Numbered from the stretch's first letter, positions 16,442-26,449 are shown. The stretch is 64,000 nt of DNA from Ktedonobacterales bacterium (GCA_027451525.1 DAIDJF010000001.1:1-64000); one strand, 5' to 3'. Notes: generated from the sequence alone by a model not told the origin. Numbers and translations: made by a program.

Positions 16442-18154
16442 CTATGCACCCACATGATGAGTACGTTGTTCCAGGGAGCGCGCCCATTCCTGACACGAGA
16501 GAGCCTCCTGTTTTCTCCCTAACTTTTCTAGCACGACAGCCCTATTATACCAGGCATCAGGCTCTTCCGGCGCGAATGAAGTAGCTTGGTCGAGAGCGGC
16601 AAGTGCCTCATCCAGGCGACCAAGCGCAAAAAGTGAGAGTCCCTTATTATTCCATGCCGCGATATAATGTATATCTACTGCTAGAGCACGATCAAAGGCT
16701 TGCAGTGCCTCTTCATCGCGGTGCAATTCGTGCAATAAGCTTCCTTTATTGTACCATGCAGATGTGAGACCATTATCATAGTGCAAGGCATGATCGTAAG
16801 ACTCCAACGCATCCTCATACATGCGAAGCGCAGCCAAAACATTACCTCGATTATACCACGCGCTGGCTAGTGTTGTATCGATGGTAAGTGCTTGATCGTA
16901 AGCCACAAGTGCTTCAGCAAAACGGCGGAGGTCACGCAAGTCATTGCCCTTGTCAAACCAGACGGTTGCATTTGTCGGGTCGATCTGCAGTGCTTGCTCG
17001 TGAATGGCTAGAGCCTTTTCAGGCATTTTCATACGTCTGAGGATATTTCCTTGTGTATCTAATAAGGCGGGATTTTTACTCTCCAATTCCAGCGCGCGAT
17101 GAATAGCGATCAGAGCTTCATCATAGCGATGGAGAATATACAGCGTGTCGCTCATCGCCTGCCAGATAACGCTCTGGTGTGGGTCAAGCAGTAATGCGCG
17201 ATCAAAGGCGAGCAGAGCCTCTTGCGGTTGATTTTGTTCCGCTAAGGCCATGCCACGCCCACTCCAGGCATAGACAAAATTGGAGTCATAGGCCAGGGCA
17301 CGGTCGTAACAATACATTTCTTCATCGGTGCGGTGTAGTGCGCGTAGGGCACTCGCTCGTGCTGTCCAAAGTTCTGGGGCATCGGGTGTGAGTGCGAGAG
17401 CCTGATCATATGCCTGCAGAGCCTCTTCGGGACGTTCTAAATGGAGGAGTGTTGTCCCTTTGCCGGTCCAGGCATCGACTGAGGCCGCATTTTGTTGAAT
17501 AGCCTGCTCATAAGCTGCCAGTGCGGCTGGATAATGACCATGTTCATAGGCGAGATTTCCCTCGCTCAACCAGTCATGTGGTTTAGCCTGAGCTGCTTCA
17601 AGCGGGGTGGATGGAATAGGCGTTTTGGGTCCAACCTTTGTTGCCGTTGATGTTGGCACTGCAAGACGCAGTTGCGTCTTCATATCGTTGTCGTCATCTT
17701 CAGTTTCTTGGTCCCGCTGAACCGTGTCTACCGCGAAAATATCATTCCCTACACGGGCTACAATGCGCGAGGCCGACAATCTTTCTTGTAAATCGTATTC
17801 TGATTTGACGAGAAACGCAACTGGACCATCTTGTCCATAGTCTGTCACACGAATGCTGCCCGCCTCATGGATTCCCGCTGAAAGCGAAATTGCCAGCTCT
17901 GCATCTTGTAGAAATCCTTCTCGTTCTTCTACACTTGTCTCTGCTGGAATAGCAGCACGAACCATCACAGGAATGTTGCCATGGCGATCTATTGCTCGCA
18001 ATGTCACGGTACTGCGATCTTTTCCTGTCAATTCTACCACTTCATAGCGTGCCTTTAAAAACGCACCTTTGAGTGGAATACCACAACGAGCACAAAAACG
18101 CGCTCGCTCTCTATTTGGTGTGCCACAACCCTCTAAATCCAAACACTGCCCCAT
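16442..18154 (-). CDS. Zinc-ribbon, kinase-N-lobe remnant and TPR protein
   Basis: A 570-residue protein. Its first 30 residues have the same four-cysteine ribbon with identical spacing (Cys4, 10, 21, 24) as the neighbouring kinase. Residues 36-118 resemble a kinase N-lobe (ARYEVVELTGKDRSTVTLRAID and an 'FLQDAELAISL' helix) and end at a segment like the hinge (DGPVAFLVKSEYDL). The catalytic loop, DFG and activation segment are absent, and the protein runs through a linker straight into roughly ten TPRs (about 195-560). It is therefore a non-catalytic scaffold derived from the kinase architecture. It may compete for or present substrates to the active kinase 123 bp away; that is inference. Confidence 0.85.
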   Translation of the reverse strand: MGQCLDLEGCGTPNRERARFCARCGIPLKGAFLKARYEVVELTGKDRSTVTLRAIDRHGNIPVMVRAAIPAETSVEEREGFLQDAELAISLSAGIHEAGSIRVTDYGQDGPVAFLVKSEYDLQERLSASRIVARVGNDIFAVDTVQRDQETEDDDNDMKTQLRLAVPTSTATKVGPKTPIPSTPLEAAQAKPHDWLSEGNLAYEHGHYPAALAAYEQAIQQNAASVDAWTGKGTTLLHLERPEEALQAYDQALALTPDAPELWTARASALRALHRTDEEMYCYDRALAYDSNFVYAWSGRGMALAEQNQPQEALLAFDRALLLDPHQSVIWQAMSDTLYILHRYDEALIAIHRALELESKNPALLDTQGNILRRMKMPEKALAIHEQALQIDPTNATVWFDKGNDLRDLRRFAEALVAYDQALTIDTTLASAWYNRGNVLAALRMYEDALESYDHALHYDNGLTSAWYNKGSLLHELHRDEEALQAFDRALAVDIHYIAAWNNKGLSLFALGRLDEALAALDQATSFAPEEPDAWYNRAVVLEKLGRKQEALSCQEWARSLEQRTHHVGA

Positions 18155-18423
18155 GGCGCTTCATCCTCCCAATCAAAGCACATCAATCTGTGTGCATCTG
18201 GTTGTTTAATGTTCTTACTGTAGCTAAAAAGCTACTAATTTGTCAATAGAGTTCTTCGTTATTGCAGACGCACTGAAAATGAATAAAAATTCATACAATC
18301 GGCATTCAGGCTATGCTATATATACAAAAACGAACGAGAGCGCGCTTTTGCAGACGAAGACGCCTGAATGATACAAGTGGTGCCTTTTTATGCTGGATGT
18401 GGTGATGGTATGCGGAGGATGAC

Positions 18424-18798
18424 TTACCTTGGTTGTGAGAGAGGCGGGTTGAGGTAATGATCCATGCTCATCCACAAGCCGCGACTGTGCCGAAAAAACA
18501 ATAACGGTAGGATAACTGGTAAAGGGCTACCGAGTAAAAGAAGCGGCACAAAAGGAATACTGGGATTCATGCCTGCGGCAATTGAGAAGGGTACGACTGC
18601 TGCCGCTACGATCAATTCGCTGACCACCAGATTAATTGCCATTGCGCTGCTAAAGTAGCCTTCTTCTCTTTCGTAAGTAAAATGGCAGACCGGACACTGT
18701 TCGTACATGCTAAAACCTCTTTTGAACAGTTTGCCCTGACCGCACATGGGACAACGTAGTCGTAGTCCTCTGCCAATAAGCGTCCATACTCTACTCAT
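18424..18798 (-). CDS. DUF983 family membrane protein
   Basis: A 124-residue protein with two CxxC pairs near the N-terminus (RCPMCGQG and QCPVCHFTY, about residues 15-40) that probably bind zinc, followed by two hydrophobic helices (about 50-105). This is the organisation of DUF983, whose role is unknown though some members lie near cytochrome oxidase genes; none is present here. No close operon partner: the next same-strand gene upstream starts more than 1 kb away and ends 84 bp before this start. Confidence 0.82.
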   Translation of the reverse strand: MSRVWTLIGRGLRLRCPMCGQGKLFKRGFSMYEQCPVCHFTYEREEGYFSSAMAINLVVSELIVAAAVVPFSIAAGMNPSIPFVPLLLLGSPLPVILPLLFFRHSRGLWMSMDHYLNPPLSQPR

Positions 18799-18882
18799 AT
18801 GCTTTGCTCGTCATCAAATAAAAATTAGTATACTTATATCTCCTTCTATTGTAGCACGAGACCGCTAGTATAAACTAGCTTC

Positions 18883-20103
18883 TTATTGGCTATCGTGCTG
18901 CTGCCAGAAACTCTGCGACGAGAGCGGCGGTCGTGTTTTGGGGTGAGGTTGAGGAAATGGCACTTGACTAATCCCCGACTGGCTAATCCCCGACTGGCTA
19001 ATTCCGGATTGGCTGATCGAGGGTGTTTTTCCTGGCTGTTGTACATGCTGGATGGTAGACGATGTTGTAAGGAGATGTGAGAGGTCGTGAACGAGCGGCG
19101 AGAGCAAGGTAATGCCTTGTGGAATCCAAGCAGCATTAGGATAGCGCATGTAGGACTGTAGCCCCTGGCGAATCAGGTTTAGCTCGTTGGCAATCTGGTT
19201 CAATGTCCCTTCTGCTTTGATGCCATACTGATAGCGGGAGAGGAGGTTATTGAGAGCGGTGCTGAGTTGCCAGAGCACATTTTCGCGGTCTGTTGAGGCG
19301 CGCGCGGCTAGATCACCGTTTGCCACACGAATATGGGTGTTAAGTAGGTCTTGGATACCGTTTTCGAGAAGCTGTTTTTGCTCGCGTACCTGTTGCTCCA
19401 GCCGCGCAATCTCTTCGGCACGATCAGCGCGCTGCAATGCACGCAATGCACTTGTGAGCCAGGTATAGGAGACGAGAGCGACAATAAGGTAAAGAATGAG
19501 TGGACGAATGAGCAGAGAGATAAGAATTTCTTGTGAACTGATCATTTGCGACCACATCATTGAATGAGTTTGGAAGTTGACATCTAGCACAATCAAAAGC
19601 GCGTTAAATAAGGCGACGAGAAAGACGCTGGAAGGTGCGAGAAGTGAGACAGCAAGCAGCTCAGTCGTCGCTAACAGATCAAAAAGCGAGAGGAAGAGTG
19701 GATCAAGCCCTCGACTCTCGCTGAGAACAATGCCAATAAAAGAGATATAGATCGCGCTGAGTAGCAGGAGCGCAGTGTAGGGGAGATTACCTCTATGGTT
19801 AAGTGGGATTGTGATGAGACAAAGAAGCATTGAAAAGATCATGCAAGGAATTGTCCAGATAAGCAAAAACAGGTGCGGCGTAGCAATGACAAGTATGAAC
19901 ATGATAATGATCGCAATAATAGTGCCCAAAATCATCAGACTACCAACGCGCCCGCGCCGAACAATTTCGCGTTCTGTAAAACTTGCGTGCGATGGTAATT
20001 CTGCTGGTGCGGAAATACGATACCACCATGTTAAAATAGGTTGAACGATGGAGATATCTGTCACTTGATGACGGCTATCAAGCTGATTTCTTGTGGACGA
20101 CAT
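18883..20103 (-). CDS. Six-helix membrane protein with HAMP-like and coiled-coil region
   Basis: A 406-residue protein of unrecognised family. Residues 50-215 contain about six membrane helices. A coiled coil follows (about 217-250, AEEIARLEQQVREQKQLLENG), then a HAMP-like helical segment (about 250-300, ANGDLAARASTDRENVLWQLSTALNNLLSRYQ). No kinase, GGDEF or methyl-accepting domain follows, so the usual signal output is missing. The C-terminal tail contains three copies of SQSGI encoded by a 15-bp tandem repeat. It looks like a truncated or adaptor-type sensor that would signal in trans. Probably monocistronic. Confidence 0.65.
   Translation of the reverse strand: MSSTRNQLDSRHQVTDISIVQPILTWWYRISAPAELPSHASFTEREIVRRGRVGSLMILGTIIAIIIMFILVIATPHLFLLIWTIPCMIFSMLLCLITIPLNHRGNLPYTALLLLSAIYISFIGIVLSESRGLDPLFLSLFDLLATTELLAVSLLAPSSVFLVALFNALLIVLDVNFQTHSMMWSQMISSQEILISLLIRPLILYLIVALVSYTWLTSALRALQRADRAEEIARLEQQVREQKQLLENGIQDLLNTHIRVANGDLAARASTDRENVLWQLSTALNNLLSRYQYGIKAEGTLNQIANELNLIRQGLQSYMRYPNAAWIPQGITLLSPLVHDLSHLLTTSSTIQHVQQPGKTPSISQSGISQSGISQSGISQVPFPQPHPKTRPPLSSQSFWQQHDSQ
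18965..19010. repeat. 15-bp tandem repeat, about three copies
   Basis: A unit close to CTGGCTAATCCCCGA repeats three times (the last copy diverged) inside the 3' end of the membrane/HAMP-like gene, giving SQSGI repeats in the protein. Because the period is a multiple of three, copy-number change would keep the frame. Confidence 0.75.
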
Positions 20104-20517
20104 AGTTGATAGCTCCTTTCTGTAATATGTAATAATATTTGTCTATTTAGTCTATCTCGGCAAAGATGCTATCACTTTGAACTCTGTAGATGAGTTGCTT
20201 TATCAGATGCATAGTAACATAAAAAAGGACGCATGTGAATGTATGAATAGGGTAAGAAAAAAGGATTCATTTCCTTTGGTATAGCTTATTTACTAGCTTG
20301 TTCATAAAAAATGAATATACAAAGAATGTGTATGGTGTTTAGTATAAAAACAGCAAAAAGATTTATTGCCTCAAATACATCCCTCTGTCTGGCAAAGATG
20401 AGAAACATGGTCAGAAAAATCCTGTGAGTGCTATAATTACAAAAGCGGAAGAGATCATGGTCGTAGTAGGACTTTTGGCTAGCGGATCTCTCAAAACTCT
20501 TTTAGAGGATGATAGAA
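20104..20517. other. Divergent intergenic region before aconitase
   Basis: This 414-bp AT-rich stretch separates the divergent membrane/HAMP-like gene and aconitase. A TATAAT at 20432-20437 is the best -10 candidate for aconitase, but there is no good -35 at the right spacing. No riboswitch fold or coding frame is convincing. Confidence 0.4.
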
Positions 20518-23295
20518 ATGACGACATACAAAGACGTGTTTGGAGCGCGTGCAACCATTGCGGGTGTAGATGGCACCGTTGCATATTATCGGTTGGGTGC
20601 GCTAGCAGAGCAGGGAATGCAGGGCGTAGACCGTCTCCCCTACACTGTAAAAATCCTGTTAGAGAATCTTTTACGGCATGTGGATGGCGAGTTGGTGACA
20701 GCGGAGCACGTGCAGTCGTTGGCGGCCTGGAAGCCTGGGCAGGCGGCAACTGCGGATGCAGAGTATCCCTTTATGCCAGGGCGTGTGCTCTTGCAAGACT
20801 TCACGGGCGTACCAGCGGTTGCAGATCTGGCAGCGATGCGCTCAGCCGTGGCGCGTATTGGCGGTGACCCACAAAAGATCAACCCATTAGTGCCTGCTGA
20901 TCTGGTCATTGATCATTCCGTGCAGGTGGACACTTTCGGTTCAACGCTGGCTTTTGGGCGTAACGTGGAGCGCGAGTATGAGCGCAACAGCGAGCGTTAT
21001 GCATTGCTGCGCTGGGGCCAACAGGCATTCAGTAATTTTCGTGTGGTGCCACCAGGGACGGGCATTGTACACCAGGTCAACCTGGAATATCTGGCTTCTG
21101 TGGTCATGACGAAACAGGAGAATAGCGAGACGCTTCTCTATCCCGATACGTTGGTTGGTACAGACTCGCATACGACGATGATCAATGGTCTCGGCGTGCT
21201 TGGCTGGGGTGTTGGCGGTATTGAGGCTGAGGCGGTTCTGCTTGGTCAGCCACTCTACCTGTTAACGCCGGAAGTCATTGGTATGCGACTGGTCGGTTCA
21301 CTGCCCGAAGGGGCGACCGCGACTGACCTGGTATTGACGGTTACGCAGATACTGCGCAAACGCGGTGTGGTTGCCAAGTTCGTCGAATTTACTGGCCCCG
21401 GTCTGAGCCGTTTGCCACTGGCTGATCGTGCGACGATTGCCAATATGTCACCAGAGTTTGGTGCTACCTCAACGCTTTTCCCTGTTGATGCTGAGACACT
21501 GCGCTACCTGCGTGATACTGGACGTGATCCCAAGTTGGTTGATCTCGTCGAACGCTATACGAAGCAGCAAGGCTTGTTCCGCACCGATGATGTGCCAGAG
21601 CCACAGTTTGACGACCTGCTGGAACTTGATCTGGCGACAATCGAGCCAAGTCTGGCTGGGCCGCGCCGTCCGCAAGATCGTGTCTCGATGAAAAACCTGG
21701 GCCAAACCTTCCGCACCGCCTATGCTGATCGCTTTAAGGCCGCTAATGGCGCGAGCGAAAATGGCTCAAGCCGCATGGTCAGCGAGGGCGACCGCAATGC
21801 TCAACAGACGAACGGGCATACCCAGCCGAAAAACGACGACATTATGGTCGAAGTTGCCGGTACGCAGTCGCATATGAATAATGGTTCTGTCGCTATCGCC
21901 GCGATTACCAGTTGCACCAATACGTCGAATCCTTCGGTGATGATCGCGGCAGGCTTGGTGGCGAAGCACGCTGTAGAGCGCGGTCTCTCGGTCAAGCCAA
22001 CGGTCAAGACTAGCCTGGCTCCTGGTTCGCGTGCAGTAATTGACTACCTGAATAACGCAGATCTTATATCATATCTGGAAGCGTTGCGTTTCCATCTCGT
22101 TGGTTTTGGATGCACGACCTGTATTGGGAACAGTGGTCCACTACCTGAGCCGGTTGCGGAGGCTGTGCAAGAGCATGATCTGGTTGTCGCGGCTGTACTA
22201 AGTGGCAACCGTAATTTTGAGGGACGCATCCATCCACAGGTACGAGCTAGCTTCCTGGCTTCACCGCCATTAGTCGTGGCCTATGCACTGGCGGGTACGG
22301 TCGATATTGATCTGACGAGCGAGCCGATTGGCACCGATGTCAATGGCGATAAGGTCTATCTGCGCGATATCTGGCCCACGCAGGAAGAGGTGCGCGATGT
22401 TGTGATGAAGGCTGTCACGCCGGAGGTCTTTTCCAAGAACTACGCCAGCGTGTTTGAGGGTGACGAAAACTGGCGCGCACTCTCTAACTCGACTGGGCCA
22501 CTCTTCAATTGGGATCCCAATTCGACCTATATTCAAGAGCCGCCGTTCTTCCTGGGCATGGCTCCTGAACCGGAGGCAGTCAAAGATATTCACGGCGCGC
22601 GCGTGCTGGCAGTACTTGATGACTCTATTACGACTGACCACATCTCTCCGGCTGGCAGTTTCTCAGCTACCAGTCCTGCTGGTCGGTATCTGATCGAGCA
22701 TGGCGTGGAGAAACGTGATTTCAATACCTATGGAGCGCGGCGTGGTAATCACGAAGTGATGGTGCGTGGCACGTTCGGCAATATTCGCCTGCGCAATCGT
22801 CTGGTTCCTGGCAAGGAAGGCTACTATACCGTTCATTTGCCAGATGGAGCAGAGACGACCATCTACGAAGCCTCTGAGCAGTATATCAAGGAAGGTGTGC
22901 CGTTGGTGGTAATCGCGGGCAAAGAGTATGGTTCTGGTAGTTCGCGTGACTGGGCGGCCAAGGGACCTCAGCTGCTTGGTATTCGGGCGGCCATTGCCGA
23001 GAGTTTTGAGCGTATTCACCGTAGTAACCTGGTTGGCATGGGCATTCTGCCTCTGCAATTCAAGGCGGGCGAGAGCAAAGAATCGCTGGGCCTGACAGGG
23101 CGTGAGGTGTACGATATCGTGGGTCTGGAGCAAGGATTGAAGCCTCATCAGGAGGTTACGGTTAAGGTGACACGTGAGGATGGTTCAACCTTCTCGTTCC
23201 AGACAACGGCGCGGCTTGATAGCGCAATCGATGTTGTCTACTATCAGAACGGCGGCATTTTGCAGACAGTTCTGCGCAAATTGATGAAAGACTAG
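20518..23295 (+). CDS. acnA: Aconitate hydratase A
   Basis: A 925-residue aconitase interconverting citrate and isocitrate in the TCA cycle. The three [4Fe-4S] ligands are Cys466 (SCTNTSNPS), Cys532 and Cys535 (GFGCTTCIGNSGP), with the same relative spacing as E. coli AcnA (435, 501, 504). The swivel domain has GKEYGSGSSRDWAAKG. Relative to standard AcnA there is a polar, Asn/Gln/Ser-rich insertion at about 405-450 just before the iron-ligand loop, a region that is often a variable linker. The second ATG (20518) is taken as start because AGAGGA is 7 nt upstream; the first ATG at 20509 abuts it. A strong terminator follows, so the gene is likely monocistronic. Confidence 0.96.
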   Translation: MTTYKDVFGARATIAGVDGTVAYYRLGALAEQGMQGVDRLPYTVKILLENLLRHVDGELVTAEHVQSLAAWKPGQAATADAEYPFMPGRVLLQDFTGVPAVADLAAMRSAVARIGGDPQKINPLVPADLVIDHSVQVDTFGSTLAFGRNVEREYERNSERYALLRWGQQAFSNFRVVPPGTGIVHQVNLEYLASVVMTKQENSETLLYPDTLVGTDSHTTMINGLGVLGWGVGGIEAEAVLLGQPLYLLTPEVIGMRLVGSLPEGATATDLVLTVTQILRKRGVVAKFVEFTGPGLSRLPLADRATIANMSPEFGATSTLFPVDAETLRYLRDTGRDPKLVDLVERYTKQQGLFRTDDVPEPQFDDLLELDLATIEPSLAGPRRPQDRVSMKNLGQTFRTAYADRFKAANGASENGSSRMVSEGDRNAQQTNGHTQPKNDDIMVEVAGTQSHMNNGSVAIAAITSCTNTSNPSVMIAAGLVAKHAVERGLSVKPTVKTSLAPGSRAVIDYLNNADLISYLEALRFHLVGFGCTTCIGNSGPLPEPVAEAVQEHDLVVAAVLSGNRNFEGRIHPQVRASFLASPPLVVAYALAGTVDIDLTSEPIGTDVNGDKVYLRDIWPTQEEVRDVVMKAVTPEVFSKNYASVFEGDENWRALSNSTGPLFNWDPNSTYIQEPPFFLGMAPEPEAVKDIHGARVLAVLDDSITTDHISPAGSFSATSPAGRYLIEHGVEKRDFNTYGARRGNHEVMVRGTFGNIRLRNRLVPGKEGYYTVHLPDGAETTIYEASEQYIKEGVPLVVIAGKEYGSGSSRDWAAKGPQLLGIRAAIAESFERIHRSNLVGMGILPLQFKAGESKESLGLTGREVYDIVGLEQGLKPHQEVTVKVTREDGSTFSFQTTARLDSAIDVVYYQNGGILQTVLRKLMKD

Positions 23296-23311
23296 TGCGT
23301 GCTTGCGGTGA

Positions 23312-23353
23312 AGCAGCATGGTTACGGTAGTGCCGTGACCATGCTGCTTTTTC
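23312..23353 (+). terminator. Intrinsic terminator of acnA
   Basis: A 16-bp stem (AGCAGCATGGTTACGG, 23312-23327, with its complement 23333-23348 containing one G-U pair) is followed by TTTT. The U-tract is only on the plus strand, so it terminates acnA and not the converging transporter operon. Confidence 0.88.
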
Positions 23354-23370
23354 ATATAGGCGGAGAGTCG

Positions 23371-24504
23371 CTAGACTGTTTCAGCTTCAACGAGTTGTTC
23401 TAGTTCAGCACTGTGCGCGTCCAGGCGTAAGACCTGACAGGCCGAAGCTGGAAACCTAACGGAAATTTCTTGCCCAATAGTATAGTTACGTACCTGCTGG
23501 CTAGGAATATCGGCAATCAAGGGAGTGCCATCGTTGCAGCGAATGTGGAAGCGGGTAAATGGTCCTAAGAAGGTGCGTAACTCGATGGTTCCCGGTAACT
23601 GGTTAGCGGGACTATCGCTGGTACTGCCATCATGATTGTCATTGGCATGATGGAGTGATAGCTCTTCAGGACGAATGATGACCAATACCTGTTCTTCAGC
23701 CTGAAGTGTAGTTTGCGATGGAACATACAATGTGTAGTTTTGCGTGCGGCACCGGCCCTCCTGTGGCGAGGTCAGTACGGCCTTAAACTGATTGCTGTTG
23801 CCGACAAAGGTGGCTGCGAAGACTGTATGCGGGTTGCTGTAAATCTCTTCAGGGCGATCTAGTTGTTCAATTTTGCCCTTTGCCATGACCGCGATGCGAT
23901 CAGAGATGGCTAATGCCTCTTCCTGATCGTGCGTCACGTAAATCGCTGTCATCTTGAGTTGTTGCTGAATGCGCCGAATTTCATTGCGCAGGGAGACGCG
24001 CACTTTCGCATCGAGGGCCGAGAGTGGCTCGTCGAGCAACAACACTTTTGGTTCAACTGCCAGCGCGCGTGCCAGTGCGATACGCTGTTGTTGTCCGCCT
24101 GAGAGTTGGTGCGGGTAGCGGCGTCCCATTTCGGCTAATCCCACCAGTTCGAGTAGCTCGGCGCAACGCTGTTTGATCTGCTCTTTAGGCTGGCGTTTGA
24201 TCTCCATCCCAAAGGCAATATTTTGTTCGGCTGTCATGTGCGGGAAGAGGGCATAGGATTGAAAAACCATGCCCATTGGGCGTTTGCTGGCCTGACGGGT
24301 GGTGATATCTTCATCATCCAGGAGAATAGTGCCCGTACTGGGCGTTTCAAAGCCCGCGACCATGCGCAAGATCGTCGTTTTGCCGCAGCCGCTAGGACCA
24401 AGCAGTGTTAGAAATTCGCCTTGATTGATGGAAAGCGAAATCTGATTGACCGCCGCAACTGTGCCAAAATATTTGCTGATGTTACTCAGTTCAAGAAATG
24501 CCAT
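23371..24504 (-). CDS. phnT: ABC importer ATP-binding protein, probable 2-aminoethylphosphonate (PhnT-like)
   Basis: A 377-residue ATPase of the spermidine/iron/2-aminoethylphosphonate class. It shows Walker A GPSGCGKTT (about 35-43), the Q-loop in VFQSYALFPHM, signature LSGGQQQR, Walker B LLLDEPLSALD and a C-terminal TOBE region (about 260-370). It is last in the order substrate-binding protein, permease, permease, ATPase. The motif set alone also fits PotA or FbpC; phosphonate use is inferred from the divergent C-P lyase operon and the PhnSTUV-like gene order. Confidence 0.78.
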   Translation of the reverse strand: MAFLELSNISKYFGTVAAVNQISLSINQGEFLTLLGPSGCGKTTILRMVAGFETPSTGTILLDDEDITTRQASKRPMGMVFQSYALFPHMTAEQNIAFGMEIKRQPKEQIKQRCAELLELVGLAEMGRRYPHQLSGGQQQRIALARALAVEPKVLLLDEPLSALDAKVRVSLRNEIRRIQQQLKMTAIYVTHDQEEALAISDRIAVMAKGKIEQLDRPEEIYSNPHTVFAATFVGNSNQFKAVLTSPQEGRCRTQNYTLYVPSQTTLQAEEQVLVIIRPEELSLHHANDNHDGSTSDSPANQLPGTIELRTFLGPFTRFHIRCNDGTPLIADIPSQQVRNYTIGQEISVRFPASACQVLRLDAHSAELEQLVEAETV

Positions 24505-24521
24505 AATGTATTGCTCCTTGC

Positions 24522-25382
24522 CTATTTGGCAGCCGTAAGTTCGAGTTGTTGATTGTTGGATCTGCGGCGCACGAGCAGAATGATCGCCAGCACACAGAGC
24601 AGGGTGAGGATAAAACTCAGGATTGAAAGTGAGGCCGCCTCGTGAGCATCACTCTGGCCGATGCCATCCAGGTAGATCGGAAATGTGAAAATGCCGGAGA
24701 GCGAGGCGAGCGTGAATTCACCCATTGACGTTGAGAAGGTGAGCAGGGCGGCACTGATAAGACCGGGCCAGATATTGGGCAGAATGATAGTCAGAAAAGT
24801 CTTCCACCAACCGCTGCCTAGGCTGTAGGCTGCTTCCGTCAAAACTTGTGTGTTAATGGCGCGCAAGCTGTTATCAATAGGGCGATAGACGTAAGGTAAT
24901 GCTACGATGACATACGCACAGGCGAGCAGTTGAGGCGTGTTGACGATATTGAACGGCTGATTGCTCAATAGCGGTACAAGCCCTAGTGACAGAATATTGA
25001 TGAGCGTGTTAGAACTGCCATATACTTCGAGCAGACCCAGCGACATGATAATAGGCGGGACTGCGAAGGGAACCAGCGAGAGAAATTCAAGCAAGGGGCG
25101 TGCTTTGGGCAAGCGCATCTGCATCCAATAGACGGTCGGCGTAACAAGGACAACGCTGAGGACTGTCGCCGTTAATGAGAGTTCGAGCGAGAGGATCAAG
25201 GTCTGAGAGAAATTTTTATCGCTGAAAATTTGCAGGTAGGTATGAAAGTCTACACTGTTGCCATTTGAGAGGCCAAAGGCTAATGTTGCTCCTAACGGAA
25301 CAAGCAGGTAGATGATGACGAGCAGGAGGAAGATTTTATCTAATCCGAAGGAAACCGTGTTTTTCTGGCGTACCATGCTCAT
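24522..25382 (-). CDS. ABC importer permease (PhnV-like)
   Basis: A 286-residue inner-membrane permease with about six hydrophobic helices and the EAA coupling loop (LTEAAYSLGSGWWKTFLTIILP, about residues 185-205). It lies 17 bp before the ATPase gene and 5 bp after the other permease, so the four genes form one operon. Together with the other permease it should make the heterodimeric translocation pore of the proposed 2-aminoethylphosphonate importer. Confidence 0.82.
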   Translation of the reverse strand: MSMVRQKNTVSFGLDKIFLLLVIIYLLVPLGATLAFGLSNGNSVDFHTYLQIFSDKNFSQTLILSLELSLTATVLSVVLVTPTVYWMQMRLPKARPLLEFLSLVPFAVPPIIMSLGLLEVYGSSNTLINILSLGLVPLLSNQPFNIVNTPQLLACAYVIVALPYVYRPIDNSLRAINTQVLTEAAYSLGSGWWKTFLTIILPNIWPGLISAALLTFSTSMGEFTLASLSGIFTFPIYLDGIGQSDAHEAASLSILSFILTLLCVLAIILLVRRRSNNQQLELTAAK

Positions 25383-25387
25383 AAAAA

Positions 25388-26335
25388 TTACCTTCCTTGC
25401 CAGACGTTGACACGCCGTAACATTAGGGTATAGAAAGTGACGGCGATGAGCAGCACGAGAATCATGCCGACAGCCAGCGCATTGCCCATACCGAGATCCA
25501 TATTTACGTTGCCTGCCACGACGAAGCTGATCAGAATCGTCACAAGGTTAATGTTGCCCTGGGCCAGCGCATAGGCGGTAGCAAAGGCTCCAAAGGAGTT
25601 GGCGAAAAGCAGCATGGCGGCGGCAATTAGCGATGGCAAGAGAATGGGCAGCGCGACACGCCGCCAGTAGGTGAAATTGGATGCACCGAGGTTCGTGGCG
25701 GCCTCACGCCATTCTGGGCGCAATGCGCTCATGGCGGGCACTGTCACCAGAATCATCAGCGGGAGCTGAAAATAGATGTAGGCCATGACCAGGCCCCAAA
25801 AACTGTAAATGCTGAAACCCATATCATACAGACTGATATGAAACCAGTTGTGCAGCAATACGGTAACAAAGCCAGTCACGCCAAGCGTGGAGATGAAGGC
25901 AAAGGCCAGCGGGACACCTGCGAAGTTGGCGGCGATACTGGAGAAACCGATCAGAAAGTTGCGCAGCCAGCTTGTTTTTAATGAGTAGACGCCGTACGAT
26001 GCAAAGAAGCCTACTACAGAGCCGATGAGTGCTGTAACCAGCGATAGTGTGATGCTGTTTTGAAAGGCGTGCAGGTTGCTGGGTTGCGAAAGCAAACGCT
26101 GAAAGTTATTGAGCGTGAGCGCATTTGTATTGCTATCAAGGAAACTACCTTGAATAAGAATGATGGCGGGAAGAAGCTCGAAGAGCAGGCAAAAAAGTAG
26201 AAAAGGAGCTAATCCCAGCCAACTCACCAGTATATAGGTTCTGTTGGTTGAACGTGGGCGTGCCGCTTTTTTTTGAGTCTGACTTGCCTGAGTAGATGCA
26301 GACGGTGCAGATGTGCCCGCCGCTGGAAGTTGCAT
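25388..26335 (-). CDS. ABC importer permease (PhnU-like)
   Basis: A 315-residue permease. A short Ala/Ser/Gln-rich cytoplasmic N-terminus leads into about six membrane helices, with the EAA loop EAATNLGASNFTYWRRVALP near residues 213-232. The start at 26335 is set by AGGAGG seven nt upstream; in-frame codons up to 26383 lack a ribosome-binding site. It partners the following permease. Confidence 0.82.
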   Translation of the reverse strand: MQLPAAGTSAPSASTQASQTQKKAARPRSTNRTYILVSWLGLAPFLLFCLLFELLPAIILIQGSFLDSNTNALTLNNFQRLLSQPSNLHAFQNSITLSLVTALIGSVVGFFASYGVYSLKTSWLRNFLIGFSSIAANFAGVPLAFAFISTLGVTGFVTVLLHNWFHISLYDMGFSIYSFWGLVMAYIYFQLPLMILVTVPAMSALRPEWREAATNLGASNFTYWRRVALPILLPSLIAAAMLLFANSFGAFATAYALAQGNINLVTILISFVVAGNVNMDLGMGNALAVGMILVLLIAVTFYTLMLRRVNVWQGR

Positions 26336-26449
26336 CAGATATCCTCCTGTATAGCATACAAGGGCGCGATCACTCGCGCCCATCGAGTAGAGGGAACAGG
26401 CATGAGGTTGAAGATCATGCCTGTCCTTGTGCTATTTTGTTAGAATGGA

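Noticed and set aside
18965-19010. CRISPR-like repeat
   Set aside because: The three 15-bp units are contiguous without spacers and lie inside a coding frame.
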